This document shows, in pieces, positions 43,600-53,881 of a DNA stretch of 64,000 nucleotides. The DNA is from Mastigias papua (Eukaryota; Cnidaria; Scyphozoa; Rhizostomeae; Mastigiidae). The first letter of the stretch is position 1, and each line of letters begins with the position of its first letter. The stretch is from positions 1,054,001-1,118,000 of the forward strand of contig OZ025276.1 in assembly GCA_964019165.1 (NCBI GenBank). The letters are read 5' to 3'. Under the pieces are notes generated by a model. It saw only the letters and a list, made by a program, of their open reading frames with translations. It was not told the origin of the DNA and made no database searches. Made by a program: the position numbers and the translations under genes.

Positions 43600-45695
43600 A
43601 TGGCGCCTCCATCGTCTTTGTCTTCAGATGACAGTTCTCCGCCGCTAAAAAAGAAAAATGAAGCAACAAGAAGAATAATGAAACCACAACAGGTCTAAAA
43701 ATCGAGTTATAAAGCTGAATGCATGAATGACTACCCTATTACTTACTCTAACGGTAATAAACGTGCATTTTACTGCATGCCCTGTGAGAAAACGATTTCC
43801 TGTGGTCATCAAGGACTTGCCGACGTACAAAGACACGTGCAATCTGGATCACATATCAGTTTGGCCCGTGCTTTACATGATAACAGAAAAGGTTCAAATA
43901 TGTTTGCTCCTGCAAATGCAGAAAGTACATTAAAGGAAGCCACAACAAAGGCCGAGGTGTTACACACAAACTTCATCGTTCAACACAACGTGCCTTTTTT
44001 GTCATCCAATCACATGACAAGACTCTACCCGAAAATGCTCCCTGACTCGCAAATTGCAAAAAGTTTTGCATGCGGTAGAACAAAAAACATCTTGTGTCCT
44101 TAATGATGCAATGATGCCTTCTTTAAAAGATTACTTGACTTCATATAGGAAAGAAAACCTTTGTTCACTGGTGAACGATGGGTCCAGTGACACTGGTATT
44201 CACAAGATCAATGCTGTTTGTGCACATATATTTGATGTCAATCGGTCAAATAAAATGGAAATCAAGTTCTATGACATGTGTACAACATCTGGAGAAGACT
44301 GTTCCAAAGCAGAGACACTGTTTAATGCAATTGATAGTGCTTTTGTAAAAGATGACTTATATTGGAAACATTGTGTAAGTGTGGGATTTGACAACACAAA
44401 TGTTAACATGGGAAACAGAAAGTCAGCTAAATCTAGAGTGCTTCAGAAAAATCCACGTTGTTTTATTGCTGGGTGTAACTGCCATTTAGCACATATTGCA
44501 GCAAAGAAAGGTGGTTCTGCTTATTCAAAAACCTCAAAATTTGACATCGAAGATCATATGGTAGATTTGTATTACTATTTAAAAGGCAGCACTCAAAGAA
44601 AAGGTATTTTGATTGAGTTTTTTGATTGAGGTTTTAGATTTCAATGGTATGGAATGGGAAGTCTTGGAAACTATGTAACAACACGATGGTTATCATTAGA
44701 GCAATGTGTAGACAAGGAGTTACAAAAGTCCCAGCCTTAAAATCAATGTTTATGAGCAGAGATGCCAGGACTGGTCAGCAAGATAATGGAAGAAATGGAG
44801 ATAAGGATGAAGAACCAATAATGAGAGGGAAAAGATTAGAAAAGGCAGTTTCTGATCCAATGACTGAAGTACATATAGCTTTTTATGTATCAGCTTTGTC
44901 CCTCTTTACTCATTATAACCTATTTCTGCAAAGATCAGATCCTCTTGCCCATAAAGTCAAACCCATGACAGATGCATTTGCTCGCAAGATTGGAATGAAA
45001 TTTTTAACACCTGATGTATTAGATGAGATTATTATTAAAACTATAGAGGATGAGGAAAACTATTTACCACTTTCAAATGTTTTTGTTGGTATGTGTACAT
45101 GCAATACATTAAGAAAGCTTCTTATTGAAGGGATCATTGCTGATGCTCAATACAACTTGATGCTAAAAGCAGCACAGGAAGTGTACAAGGAAAGTGTAAA
45201 GTATGTTTTACAAAATATGGATAATTCTGAAGGTTTTTGGAAACATGCTGTTTGGATTGACTTTTTCAATAGAAATAAAGCTAATTGGGAAGATGTCCAT
45301 TATTTCACTGAAATGTATAAGAATGTGCTTTCTTTTTCTGAGAGGGAATATGAGCAATTGTTTGAAGAGTTTATTGATTTTCAACCAATCAGTGAAGCTG
45401 AAATTTGCCTTGATGAAGCAATCATAGAAGAGCATGAAGATGGAACAAAAGAGTACCGCATAGATGTCATCTGGTATGAGTTGCAAACCCTCAAGTCTCC
45501 TATTGGAAGCACTTATAGATTTAGAAAGCTATTCAAAGTTGCTAAAATCATTATAAGTACACCTCACTCAAATGCTGGAATCAAGTGAGTATATTCTCTA
45601 GTAAACAAAAATAAACCAGAAAAGTCTGATCGTAACCGCCTGGATGTCAACAGGTCATTATCATCAATCCTTGCTGTAAAGTTAGATTGCCCTGA
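43600..45695 (+). pseudogene. hAT transposase, part 1 (N-terminus to dimerisation region)
   Basis: It starts ATG 43600 (MAPPSSLSSDDSSPPLKKKN). After TAA at 43696-43698 the same frame gives a BED-like zinc finger, YCMPCEKTISCGHQGLADVQ with later H (RHVQSGSH), and FIVQHNVPFLSSNHMTRLYP. After a frameshift near 44080, 44054-44629 has VSVGFDNTNVNMGNRKSAK and FIAGCNCHLAHIAAKKGG. After two more frame changes near 44690-44720 the region to 45588 has AFYVSALSLFTHYNLFLQ and RIDVIWYELQTLKSPIGSTY, then FKVAKIIISTPHSNAGI, the hAT C-terminal dimerisation motif. A TGA at 45586-45588 precedes VYSLVNKNKPEKSDRNRLDV in the same phase. The frame is then cut by element G at 45696 inside LDCP(E). Confidence 0.85.
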
Positions 45696-45715
45696 CACAG
45701 CTGTTACGCGGCGGT

Positions 45716-46805
45716 AATGGATTCTTGAGACCGAGGCCTAGGCCTCTTTACGTACCTTACTGTAAAAACGCGGCTATATCTTGGAAAATACAAGAGATAT
45801 TGACGCGCTTTGGCTTTTTTTGACTTCTCCAGTATTTGATTATCCAAAATGAGTCCAACTTCGGCATGAAATCATATTATGGTCATAGAAATAAATTGTT
45901 TTCTTCGAGCTTTCCGTACCTCCCATCATGTGACAACAGAACATCGCAAGGCTGTGTGCTGGGAAACGGTATGTATTTCGATCGCATCCACTTACAACGA
46001 TTGACTTCTGTATAACAAGACACTGTAATTAACAATGTAGCACATTTTACACCTTCTGCCATTTCTTTTAGTTATTTATTGAACGTATTCTCTAAGAAAC
46101 CTGTAGCACAGTAGACCTTGTGTATCACTTGTATAGAACAGTGCATCTCAATCATTTCTAGCAAAGCCCCCATAAAAAGAGAGAGTAGCTTGCACCCCTC
46201 ACTTGCTAAAAATGAAATCATTATATATAAGCACATAGCAGAGGGGGCAAAGGGGGCATTGCCCCTAACTCCATTTCACTTGGCAATCCTGCCTCCCAAG
46301 TGTCTTTGAGCTAGTTTTTTTCCTACTATTTTAGGCTTTCTAACCCCCTGGGAAAATTTGCCATCCAAGACCCCCCATATAATACACCACTGAATTTATA
46401 TGAACATTGTATAGGTATACCATTTCCCCTGGCTCATACGTAGCCCCCATCACATAATATTGAGTAGCCAAAGGGATGCACATCCCACTTTCTAAGAAAC
46501 ATTGCTGTGGAGAAACACTGCTATAGACCCATCAGTGCTCTTTATCATCATTTGGATCTGTACTTATTTAGTCAATATATTAATTTAATTATTTAATATA
46601 TCTATTCTTGTACATTTTGAATGTTTAAAGCTCAAAATTTCAACATGACGAAGTTAAATAGCAAGAAAAAATAGTTGACAATATACATATAATAACTTAA
46701 AGGAACAGAACAAAAGATGTTTCAACACAATTCAGAAATAGGTAGGAACAACAAAAGGCCCAACAATTTAACTTGTCTGTGAAACAAAAGTAAAAGCCTA
46801 ACATG
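45716..46805. other. Element G right-of-gene non-coding region
   Basis: The 3' flank of the G gene (left side on the plus strand). It includes a stretch at 46180-46400 rich in CCCC and GGGGGC blocks. No other frame in it has support. Confidence 0.45.
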
Positions 46806-48107
46806 TCAATGAATAATAATATAAATGCTTAGAATACTACATTGGAAACATCTCAGGATTACATTTGGGGAATAACATTTTCTATCCTTCCCTTGATGAA
46901 GAAATACTCGCAAGTGTCGCTTATCTTTACACAATGCGCAGAGCCTAGGGATGTGTGCAAGGAGAGATTTTGGTGCTTTTGATCTTAGCTCTTGGCGTTT
47001 TAAAATAAAGGATAACTTTTTGGCTGGCTCATGCACTGAAAATAGCTGGCACAGTTCACTATTAACAGAGGCGTGTATACTTTCCCCTTCTTCTTCTGAC
47101 ATCATTCCAATCGTCCTAAATTCAGAAACAAACCTTGGTACATTAAAAATCAATTCATGAATTTTACAAGTTACATTACATTTAGGAAAAAAGACAGGAA
47201 AAACTTCTCCAAACTCAATACATAGTTGCTTTATACAGGCAATCTCATCTGAAGTTAGGTGTCTACTTTTAAGAAACAATAAAGGGCAAATTTTGCTGAA
47301 AATACCAAACACAGTGTTAATTTTGTGATGGAAATCAGGTTTATCTGCAACAACATTACACAGAGTTTTGTAAGTATTCAATACCACTTTACAATGGTTA
47401 CCAACAAAAACATTCCCATGGTAGGCTTGCCTTATTACTTTCATATCTTCTAGCTTCCTATTAAGCAACTTCTCCCTGCTACCCATCTTACATGCTGCCC
47501 TAGCCTTAAGCTCATCACAAATTTTACTTAGCTCAACACTTTCCAGCTGCAGTCTGTCCTCCTCACCCAGGGTATCATCTATCTTGCTTTTCAAAATGCC
47601 AGCCAAGTCACCCTTCTCAATGTCTCTACAACGCAAACACATATAACATTCAACAGTGGTAATGGTCAATTCCTCAATAGGGTTGAAACATTCACATAAA
47701 GTGTGGACCCAACTGTTACAATCATCACATTGTACCCATGTTATACTATCATCAAAATGTGTAATGCAACAAAGTAAAGAAGAGCACATTTCTTGAGATT
47801 TCTTTTTACCAGATGCTTTGTTGGCAAGTTTAGCTATACTGATATTATCATCATACTCCCCTTTTACTACTGCTTCAATCCTCCCAAGTCGATTTTCGAT
47901 TTCCACAATTTCCTCCCCAAGCTTGTGCAGCTTCTCATGTCTCTCAGACAACTGCATGCTAACGTCCAGCCACTCATTGCTCACTTCCATATCACCATGT
48001 TCCTCTCCATATCCTTTCTCTTCCTTGTCAAGCTGTTGACAATATCCCAAGAGCAAATTATTTAAATAGAGTGTTATTCCAAGAAGAATATGCAAAACAG
48101 GGGGCAC
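46806..48107 (-). CDS. Element G transposase, C-terminal part with PHD finger
   Basis: A 433-residue open frame on the minus strand, continuing the central part after a one-base frame break near 48115 (PPVLHILLGITLYLNNLLLG). Residues about 25-95 are a coiled coil. Residues about 113-160 are a PHD-type zinc finger: CCITHFDDSITWVQCDDCNS, WVHTLCE, then CYMCLRC. Residues 240-360 read VVLNTYKTLCNVV, LTSDEIACIKQLCIEF, FPKCNVTCKIHELIFNVPRF and GMMSEEEGESIHASVN. The last block (about 47100-47060) looks like the Glu-bearing helix of an RNase-H-fold transposase (compare K-H-L ... G--SE--gE-iHa--N in related mobile proteins). The C-terminus holds a Cys cluster (LCALCKDKRH). The frame is intact. The catalytic assignment is inference. 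Confidence 0.7.
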   Translation of the reverse strand: MPPVLHILLGITLYLNNLLLGYCQQLDKEEKGYGEEHGDMEVSNEWLDVSMQLSERHEKLHKLGEEIVEIENRLGRIEAVVKGEYDDNISIAKLANKASGKKKSQEMCSSLLCCITHFDDSITWVQCDDCNSWVHTLCECFNPIEELTITTVECYMCLRCRDIEKGDLAGILKSKIDDTLGEEDRLQLESVELSKICDELKARAACKMGSREKLLNRKLEDMKVIRQAYHGNVFVGNHCKVVLNTYKTLCNVVADKPDFHHKINTVFGIFSKICPLLFLKSRHLTSDEIACIKQLCIEFGEVFPVFFPKCNVTCKIHELIFNVPRFVSEFRTIGMMSEEEGESIHASVNSELCQLFSVHEPAKKLSFILKRQELRSKAPKSLLAHIPRLCALCKDKRHLRVFLHQGKDRKCYSPNVILRCFQCSILSIYIIIH

Positions 48108-48988
48108 AACAATCTGAGATCCTTAATGGGAAATAGCATTTTCTCTATCACACTATTGTGATGCTTTCCATTTTCTCTCATGTTGCCATGACATCTATCA
48201 TCACACAAATTTTCATTGTAATTAAGTTGGTAATCATCTACAGATCTTACTTCTACAGAACAAGTCTCTGGAGTATGGGGGTGGCCACCGTGGTTCCGAA
48301 GGTGTTCAAGTGTTACAAGGTCTATACTACTTGGGAAAGGTGAAGCTGAGCCCTGATGACCTAACATATCATCTATGAAATGAAAATCACCACCTAAGAA
48401 TGCTTTCACCCTTCTACCTCTGATATTGTAATCATCTTGTTTGATAGCATCACTTTGTTCTCTGAATATTCCCAATACTTTCCACATGTTGTCCAGAGTG
48501 TCTGCTCCTTCAAACATGCAGTAAAGGTGGACATTATCAACAGAACCACAACTGATGCTATTGATGATTTCAACATGCATCTTCACATTCCCACCACCTT
48601 TATCACCTGCAAAAAGTATCCAAATCTCATTGTTAAAACTTGAAGGGTCTTGCTCACTAGGCAAATTTTCAAAGATATCAGCTATGAACTGCAATAAATT
48701 GGAGACCCTAACAAAGGGGAGCATTTCAGTATGCTCAGATGTAGCCATTGGCTTCAAAGCCATGAGGCCACTCTCAACTACTGATTTCCCTACAACATGT
48801 CTTGTCTCTAAAGTCTCAGCCATTCTTATCTTACTCTCAGAAGGCCAAAAATTACAACCCAAGTTAGTCAAAGAAACCCTTAAATCTCTTATCTTATTCA
48901 TGCTGAGTCTTGAAAGGGCCTTGATACTAATTGCATCTTTCACTGAAATCTTCCTCTCTCTTAAAAGTCCAGCATCTTCGGCAGCTCT
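48074..48988 (-). CDS. Element G transposase, central catalytic-like part
   Basis: The minus-strand frame opens right after a strong acceptor-like TTTTCTTTTCTTTCAG (to 48989), reading AAEDAGLLRERKISVKDAIS and so continuing the N-terminal part through either an intron or a frameshift. Residues near 48625-48590 read IWILFAGDKGGGNVKMHVEI (first candidate catalytic Asp). CMFEGADTLDNMWKVLG follows. Near 48405-48340 comes VKAFLGGDFHFIDDMLGHQG (second candidate Asp region) and then LEHLRNHGGHPHTPETC, a His/Cys-rich segment that may bind metal. The frame ends with EKMLFPIKDL, after which one base is missing or extra relative to the next frame. This set of motifs recurs in uncharacterised mobile proteins of animals, from memory. 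The DDE role is inference. Confidence 0.68.
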   Translation of the reverse strand, partial: RAAEDAGLLRERKISVKDAISIKALSRLSMNKIRDLRVSLTNLGCNFWPSESKIRMAETLETRHVVGKSVVESGLMALKPMATSEHTEMLPFVRVSNLLQFIADIFENLPSEQDPSSFNNEIWILFAGDKGGGNVKMHVEIINSISCGSVDNVHLYCMFEGADTLDNMWKVLGIFREQSDAIKQDDYNIRGRRVKAFLGGDFHFIDDMLGHQGSASPFPSSIDLVTLEHLRNHGGHPHTPETCSVEVRSVDDYQLNYNENLCDDRCHGNMRENGKHHNSVIEKMLFPIKDLRLLCPLFCIFFLE

Positions 48989-50099
48989 CTGAAAGAAAAG
49001 AAAATTTTGTTTTAATCAGTTTGACAGCAAGGATATGTCTTTCACTATCATCACAAAATCTTCCACCAGAGATAACACCCATTATGTCAAATGAAAGTTT
49101 AGCTCTCTCTCTAAGTGTCTTTGGATTAACAGATGAATTTGGCTGTGATGATGAAATCCTAGCATAAGATTCTATGGAACCACTTGTGAGTTTCTTTTTA
49201 TCACACATTCCATAGTATCTGATTCCATTAAACATATCCCTATCTGTTTCTTCCTCAACTTGAATGAGAGCTTTCCTAACATCTAACATGTCAGTTTGGG
49301 TGCGTTTATTACAAGATTTTATTTTGGTGGTTGTGTCTTCCATAGCACATTGTATATTATTAAGGTATGATACTCTTCCCTTTCTCTCTGTAGATGTCAT
49401 TTTACTTCTGAGACCAGCCACTTTCTTCTTGTACGTTGTCAGCTCCCTACTCATGCCCTCCAGTTGATCATCTTTGTCCATTGTCTCCTGTTCTGCCGTG
49501 CCCACTCTTTGTTCCAGACTCTCCATTTCCACCCTGCACTCTTCCATCAGCTTCTCCTTTTCTCCTGTGTGCCAGATTTCTTGCTCTTGATTCAACATCT
49601 CCAATTCCTCCATGTCCATTCTCAGCGTCTTCACCACCCCCACGGTCTTCACAAACTCACCCTTGATTCGTCGCTTTTCTTCTCGGAGCTTCTTCTTGCG
49701 TGGCGTGTCTTTCTCCCTAAGCTTCTGTTCCAAACAAAAAGACTCATCAAGCAATTCTCTCATTCTTTCCTCACAACATTTATTTTTTCTAAGCTTCTTA
49801 ACAAATTCCTCTAATTTTCTTACTCGTTTTTGAAAAGCTGTAAGTGAAATGTATGCACTGACAGACTCAGGTGATGTTAAAAGTGCCAAAGCCATAACAA
49901 TGTCAAAAGTCTGTAGTAAAGTAAAGGTTGAAGAAAGTTCTAGAATAGGTCCGTTTGTTATTAATTCACCATTCTGGAGCCTATTTATTGTTGCTACGTC
50001 TTCTAAGCAATTGTTACTAAGACCTACCTTCGACATATACTCACCTTCTGCGATGTCTTCTCGCCAAAGAGAATGTGAGCTGCCGCGCAGTGGCAGCAA
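48927..50099 (-). CDS. Element G transposase, N-terminal coiled-coil part
   Basis: A 390-residue open frame, starting at the first Met at 50099 or possibly at the internal Met of MSKVGLSNNCLEDVATINRL, 21 residues later. The start is uncertain because promoter and leader are unknown. Residues about 90-250 are a long coiled coil (KRVRKLEEFVKKLRKN, KLREEKRRIKGEFVK, MEECRVEMESLEQRVGTAEQ). Residues 285-370 read TQTDMLDVRKALIQVEEETD, YYGMCDKKKLTSGSIESYAR and SFDIMGVISGGRFCDDSE, conserved-looking text that leads into the central part. The last 25 residues probably belong to an intron or to the wrong phase, because a better continuation starts at 48988. Oligomerisation through the coiled coil is likely. 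Confidence 0.68.
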   Translation of the reverse strand: MLPLRGSSHSLWREDIAEGEYMSKVGLSNNCLEDVATINRLQNGELITNGPILELSSTFTLLQTFDIVMALALLTSPESVSAYISLTAFQKRVRKLEEFVKKLRKNKCCEERMRELLDESFCLEQKLREKDTPRKKKLREEKRRIKGEFVKTVGVVKTLRMDMEELEMLNQEQEIWHTGEKEKLMEECRVEMESLEQRVGTAEQETMDKDDQLEGMSRELTTYKKKVAGLRSKMTSTERKGRVSYLNNIQCAMEDTTTKIKSCNKRTQTDMLDVRKALIQVEEETDRDMFNGIRYYGMCDKKKLTSGSIESYARISSSQPNSSVNPKTLRERAKLSFDIMGVISGGRFCDDSERHILAVKLIKTKFSFLSESCRRCWTFKREEDFSERCN

Positions 50100-50179
50100 T
50101 ATCCCCTCCGCTGCCAGATTTTTGGGTACTACTGGGTCTCATAAAAGTCGTTGGCGCTTCCGTAAAGTACTGTTCTGAG

Positions 50180-50719
50180 CCTTAAAAGCTATATAGTTAT
50201 GACCACCACAGTTAGGCTGTGATTTTTAGCATGGTGTCCTACTATGCAGCAAAACCGGTCCTATTCAAAACTTGCGCTAAAGTACAAAAAGTTGAATTTG
50301 AGTCGCTTTGCAATTTTTCCTAATAAGGACACCACACTCATTTTTTAGCCTCGTTATTAAGCTATTTCATGCAAAAAACATGAAGTAAATATCATCAACG
50401 GCTTGGAAGTGCCGATCAAAAAAGTAACTAGCACTGTAGGCCAAAATCGCATTCGCGACCGAAAATCGTGAAAATGGTCTTTGCATTGGGATTTTTTCCA
50501 GCGATTGAGGATACCCTGTGGAAAAACTAATTAACAGCATCAATAAATGAAAGATTGCTCTTTATAGGTAAAATTATTTCAACTTTGTGTGATTTTCTTG
50601 TGATTTATAGCAAATTTCTAAAAACACCGACTTTTACTAATTTGCCTCGTTGCGGTCTGTTGTCATGAAAATTTCAGAAGAATCCATTACCGCGCATACA
50701 ATACTGCATAACAGCTGTG
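50180..50719. other. Element G 5' non-coding region
   Basis: Upstream of the G gene, up to the right terminal repeat. It must hold the promoter; no clear TATA box. GTCCTACTATGCAGC and AAATCGTGAAAATGG are unremarkable by eye. Confidence 0.45.
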
Positions 50720-50723
50720 CTGA

Positions 50724-50826
50724 GTCTGTCTGCAAGTGCTTTGATTTCCAGCCAGATCAAACGCTTTTGACAAATGCGAAGCAGGCTACAAGGAAATATA
50801 ACCAACTACATGCAACAAACACATGA
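50724..50826 (+). pseudogene. hAT transposase, part 2 (C-terminal end)
   Basis: The direct continuation of the frame broken at 45695. After the second CTGA the codons read SVCKCFDFQPDQTLLTNAKQ, then ATRKYNQLH, and end at TGA 50824-50826. This is the usual hAT tail after the dimerisation domain, with a -PD--LL--AK-AT--YN pattern. The join uses the CTGA once and needs no frame adjustment, which makes this short exon-like piece secure despite its size. Confidence 0.85.
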
Positions 50827-51427
50827 TGGTACTTTTGTGCATATTGTTTAATGTGTTTTTATCCAGTTAATCTCAGCATCTAGTTTTTTTAAAGACCTTT
50901 TTGTCAATGACCCTTATAGTTTTGCACTTTCTTATCCTTCTGTAAGAGTTGCCAGGTTTGAGTTTTTCTAAGAGGTAATTTTTTGTTTTATTGTTTTATC
51001 AACAAATTTGTTCTAAATAGTACCTATTTGTTTGAAAAAATTAAGTCTGGAGAGTGCTGTTTGTTTACCCCCAATCTAGGCTGTTTGGAAATTCAAAATT
51101 TCCTTTCTTGCCCAACCATGGTGGGCAATACACGTTTTTATAAAAGACTAAAAGATTGGTTCAGTACTGAAAATTTCTTAAAGTGTTTGGGTTTGAGTGC
51201 TGAAAGCTTTTTAACAGTTTCTTGTTTTTGAAAAGGTTAATAATGTGAATGATAATAGGGTGAACAGAAAATGTTAAAACTCATTCAAGTTTTTCGATTA
51301 TTTTCCAGTATGTATCTGGTCGTTTCAGGGGGCCAATCTTTTTTTTAGCAGAGGGAACAATAGTCTATTGTTTCAAATGAAAGGGTTTGACTGGGGCTTG
51401 GGGACCAAGGCCCCTTGAGCTAGTATG
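50827..51427. other. No gene recognised
   Basis: Presumably the 3' flank of the hAT element, but I could not find its right terminal repeat or the 8-bp duplication expected for hAT. Confidence 0.4.
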
Positions 51428-51910
51428 TTAAGGCAAAGAAAAGGAAAGCCAAAGATAAGGCAGAAGTTTGGAAATATGTCTAGGCAAAAGTAAAAATCTC
51501 ACACTTAGATTTTCTGAAAAGTTGGAAACTATGATGTCTAGCCTGATATCCACAACACGAGTTAAGAATCTCCACCTTGCCTTGAGGCGACCAAAGGCAC
51601 ACTCTATTTGGTTTCTTGCAAACCTTAACATGCTATTGAATAGTACTTCTTCATTGCTAGAACAAGTCTGGAACTCTGTCATACAGAAAGGCGGTAGGGG
51701 ATAAGCTGGGTCACCGATAAGGTAGTTAGGGACTCCCTTGCGTCCAGGAAGAGAATTGCAGACTGTTTACTGGAAACTGGGCTGAGTTTAGTTTCATGTT
51801 TATGTCTGACTTTGCAAAAATGTTTGCATCATGGACTGATCCAGGCCATTTGCTTTCAACATTGATAAACTGACCATTAGCATCACAGACAGCTTGAATG
51901 CTTAATGAGT
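51428..51910 (-). pseudogene. Harbinger transposase C-terminal half (relic H)
   Basis: Minus-strand reading from 51900: FINVESKWPGSVHDANIFAK contains the second catalytic Asp (GSVHDA). After a stop and a frame change comes YLIGDPAYPLPPF, then RNQIECAFGRLKARWRFLTR with the catalytic Glu (IECAFG) and VVDIRLDIIVSNF. This is a different Harbinger lineage from A and B (GRLKARW rather than FGDIINYFKF). The part with the first Asp is missing. It lies next to, and on the same strand as, the ISL2EU gene, but the two are not one gene. Confidence 0.72.
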
Positions 51911-52059
51911 AAAATTGTTTATACTTAAAGTAACCCCACTTACTAAAATTCCCACTTACTAGGTACTACCTTTTCACATAATATGCAACATAACACTCTC
52001 ATTTTGACGACATTTGGAAAATGCCTTGAAAAGGGTCAGTCTACTAAAAATCTGGAATA

Positions 52060-52880
52060 GCAGTATCTATTAGTAGAGATTACAAGTTTACCAAGCAACA
52101 TGCAAAACAGACAATCTATGTAGCAAGAGGTCGGTAATGTGCAGGATAGGAGTCTACAAGTCTAAATGCATCACATCTTTGATTCACTCTTACAACATGT
52201 ATCCTTCAACATGCAATGTTCCTTCTATATATGCTGTCCTCATCTGAAAAGTGCATCTTTTGCTTTCCAGATAGAAAGTGAGGTAGGTGTAAATGGATGC
52301 CTTTAGGTACTATGTCATGGATAGTGAAACCCTGGGCAGCTAATATGAGATCCCCTGGGTTTAAGTCATTGACCACACCACATCAGTATGTCATTGTTTT
52401 ATCGCTGGTGTTCCCAGGATAAGCATTGCTAGCAAATGTTATGGTACCATTTGGAGCTACTCCATTAAAAAAATGTACAGTGTACTTGCTCTTGTAATTG
52501 CCGTAGGTGTGGACAATAGTATCCAGGTTAGATCTTCACACATCCATCTTGATTTCTGTACAATCTATGATCATTGTTTATGATGAAAACTTTTCAAATG
52601 AACCAGGTAGATTACATTTATTCTGCTCCAGTGTAGGTATTTTCCTATTCATGATTGCTGTGTACAAGAATTCATACAGGACATTCAAAAAAGTAATGAA
52701 AATGTTATGAGCTATTTTCCTTGAAATAGCACATCTATATGTCAAATCCAATCAGGTGGGTTTTGCTTGAATTCAATTGAGGCACAGGAGTAGCTGTTCT
52801 TTAACTTATATTGATGTAACTTGTTTACCAGTACAGGAACTAATGGGTTGGAAGTTTTCACTATGCTTGCACAAGATGTT
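52060..52880 (-). pseudogene. ISL2EU-type transposase, catalytic part (3' half)
   Basis: The minus-strand text from 52880 reads ILCKHSENFQP right at the border of Harbinger B. Then come FLYTAIMNRKIPTLEQNKCN and VDCTEIKMDV (first Asp), a stop, and TIVHTYGNYKSKYTVHFFNG, followed by VAPNGTITFASNAYPGNTSD and DLILAAQGFTIHDIVPKGI. Finally IHVVRVNQRCDAFRLVD and further C-terminal text lead to about 52060. This is the THAP-associated ISL2EU branch of PIF/Harbinger (DCTE-...YS-YK...PNG-ITFVS...GD-ILADKGF). At least three stops are present. LAAQGF replaces the usual LADKGF, removing the catalytic Asp. It is a dead gene. Confidence 0.72.
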
Positions 52881-53881
52881 AGTGAGTTTACGATTCACGA
52901 CGCAGAGACTGAAGACGGCTTACAGAGGTCTGGACCTTAGCGCGGTATGGGGGATATCTCTATGATTGAGTCGTCCTAGCAATTTCCGCGACAAGCATCG
53001 ATCGATTTCCACGTCACGATCTTAACGCACTGTTGAAAGGTAACATTTCAAACATATTTCTATGTTAAATCGCTTTAAAGACGAGTACAAGACCTTCGTT
53101 CAAATAAGTTTGTAATTTGTTCAGAAAATGGCTAACATGTTTAAGGAAATTGTCGTTTCAGCCCTCGTCACCTTGTACTGGCCTACAAGTAGAATGGCAG
53201 CATCATGCAACACATTAGCTGAGTCACACAAATGAACTCTCACGTTTGTATTTACTCTCTAAATTGTTAGTAACGTGCATTCTTAGCACAAGGACAGAAC
53301 ATTGAAGCACACCGCTAGATTGCTTATATTCTGAGGATTACTGATGGTCGGAGACAGAACATCAACAGACATTCTCCGTTCAGTTTTTCCAAGAATTATC
53401 TTTTATGGACTTTTCTACCAATAGAGTACATACTAATGAAGGAGGAGATCTGAAATAAACACCTTCATCAGAGAAAGTGACATTACAAATATGAATGCTT
53501 CAGATCCCAAAGCACAACAGTATCAGAGAAGAGAAATAACACCATTCTATTGTATTTTAGTCCTTAGCTGTAAATAATTTGTTATACCTGCATTCTGTTA
53601 ATACCAATATTATTGTGCTTGCATCATGAGATTGATGCCCTATAAGGTTCTTTCTAGCCTAAGTCTAAATGTAGATGTAGAGATGGTAGAATTTAGGAAC
53701 CTGTAGGTTACATTAAAGCTGTGTATGATATTGAGAGATTCTCAGAAAAAATAGCCGTCTTTTTCCTTGTCTTCAAGTTTTTCCTCAGATGATTAGCGTT
53801 TGATCAGAGCTATCATTAATAGTCTCTCAGACTGGTTATTATTTGCATCTTATTTTATGAGAATGCCCATATATCTTTTTT

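Larger units (their letters stand above)
45696..50719 (-). mobile_element. DNA transposon G (5,024 bp), unclassified, inside hAT
   Basis: Borders are fixed three ways. Both ends begin CACAGCTGTTA on opposite strands. CTGA flanks both sides (45692-45695; 50720-50723). Removing the element plus one CTGA restores the hAT frame exactly. Further in, the terminal repeats share GCGGTAATGGATTCTT, offset by about 10 bp between the two ends. A single minus-strand gene spans 50099-46806. CAC termini with a 4-bp duplication are reminiscent of the CACTA/Mirage/Chapaev group, but I could not assign the protein to a named superfamily. Confidence 0.9.

Noticed and set aside
45900..46440. A second MITE within element G
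   Set aside because: CCCC/GGGGGC blocks are present, but no inverted ends or duplication could be found.
49436..49833. Three overlapping plus-strand frames rich in Ser, Leu, Pro and Cys
   Set aside because: Antisense of the coiled-coil part of the element G gene.
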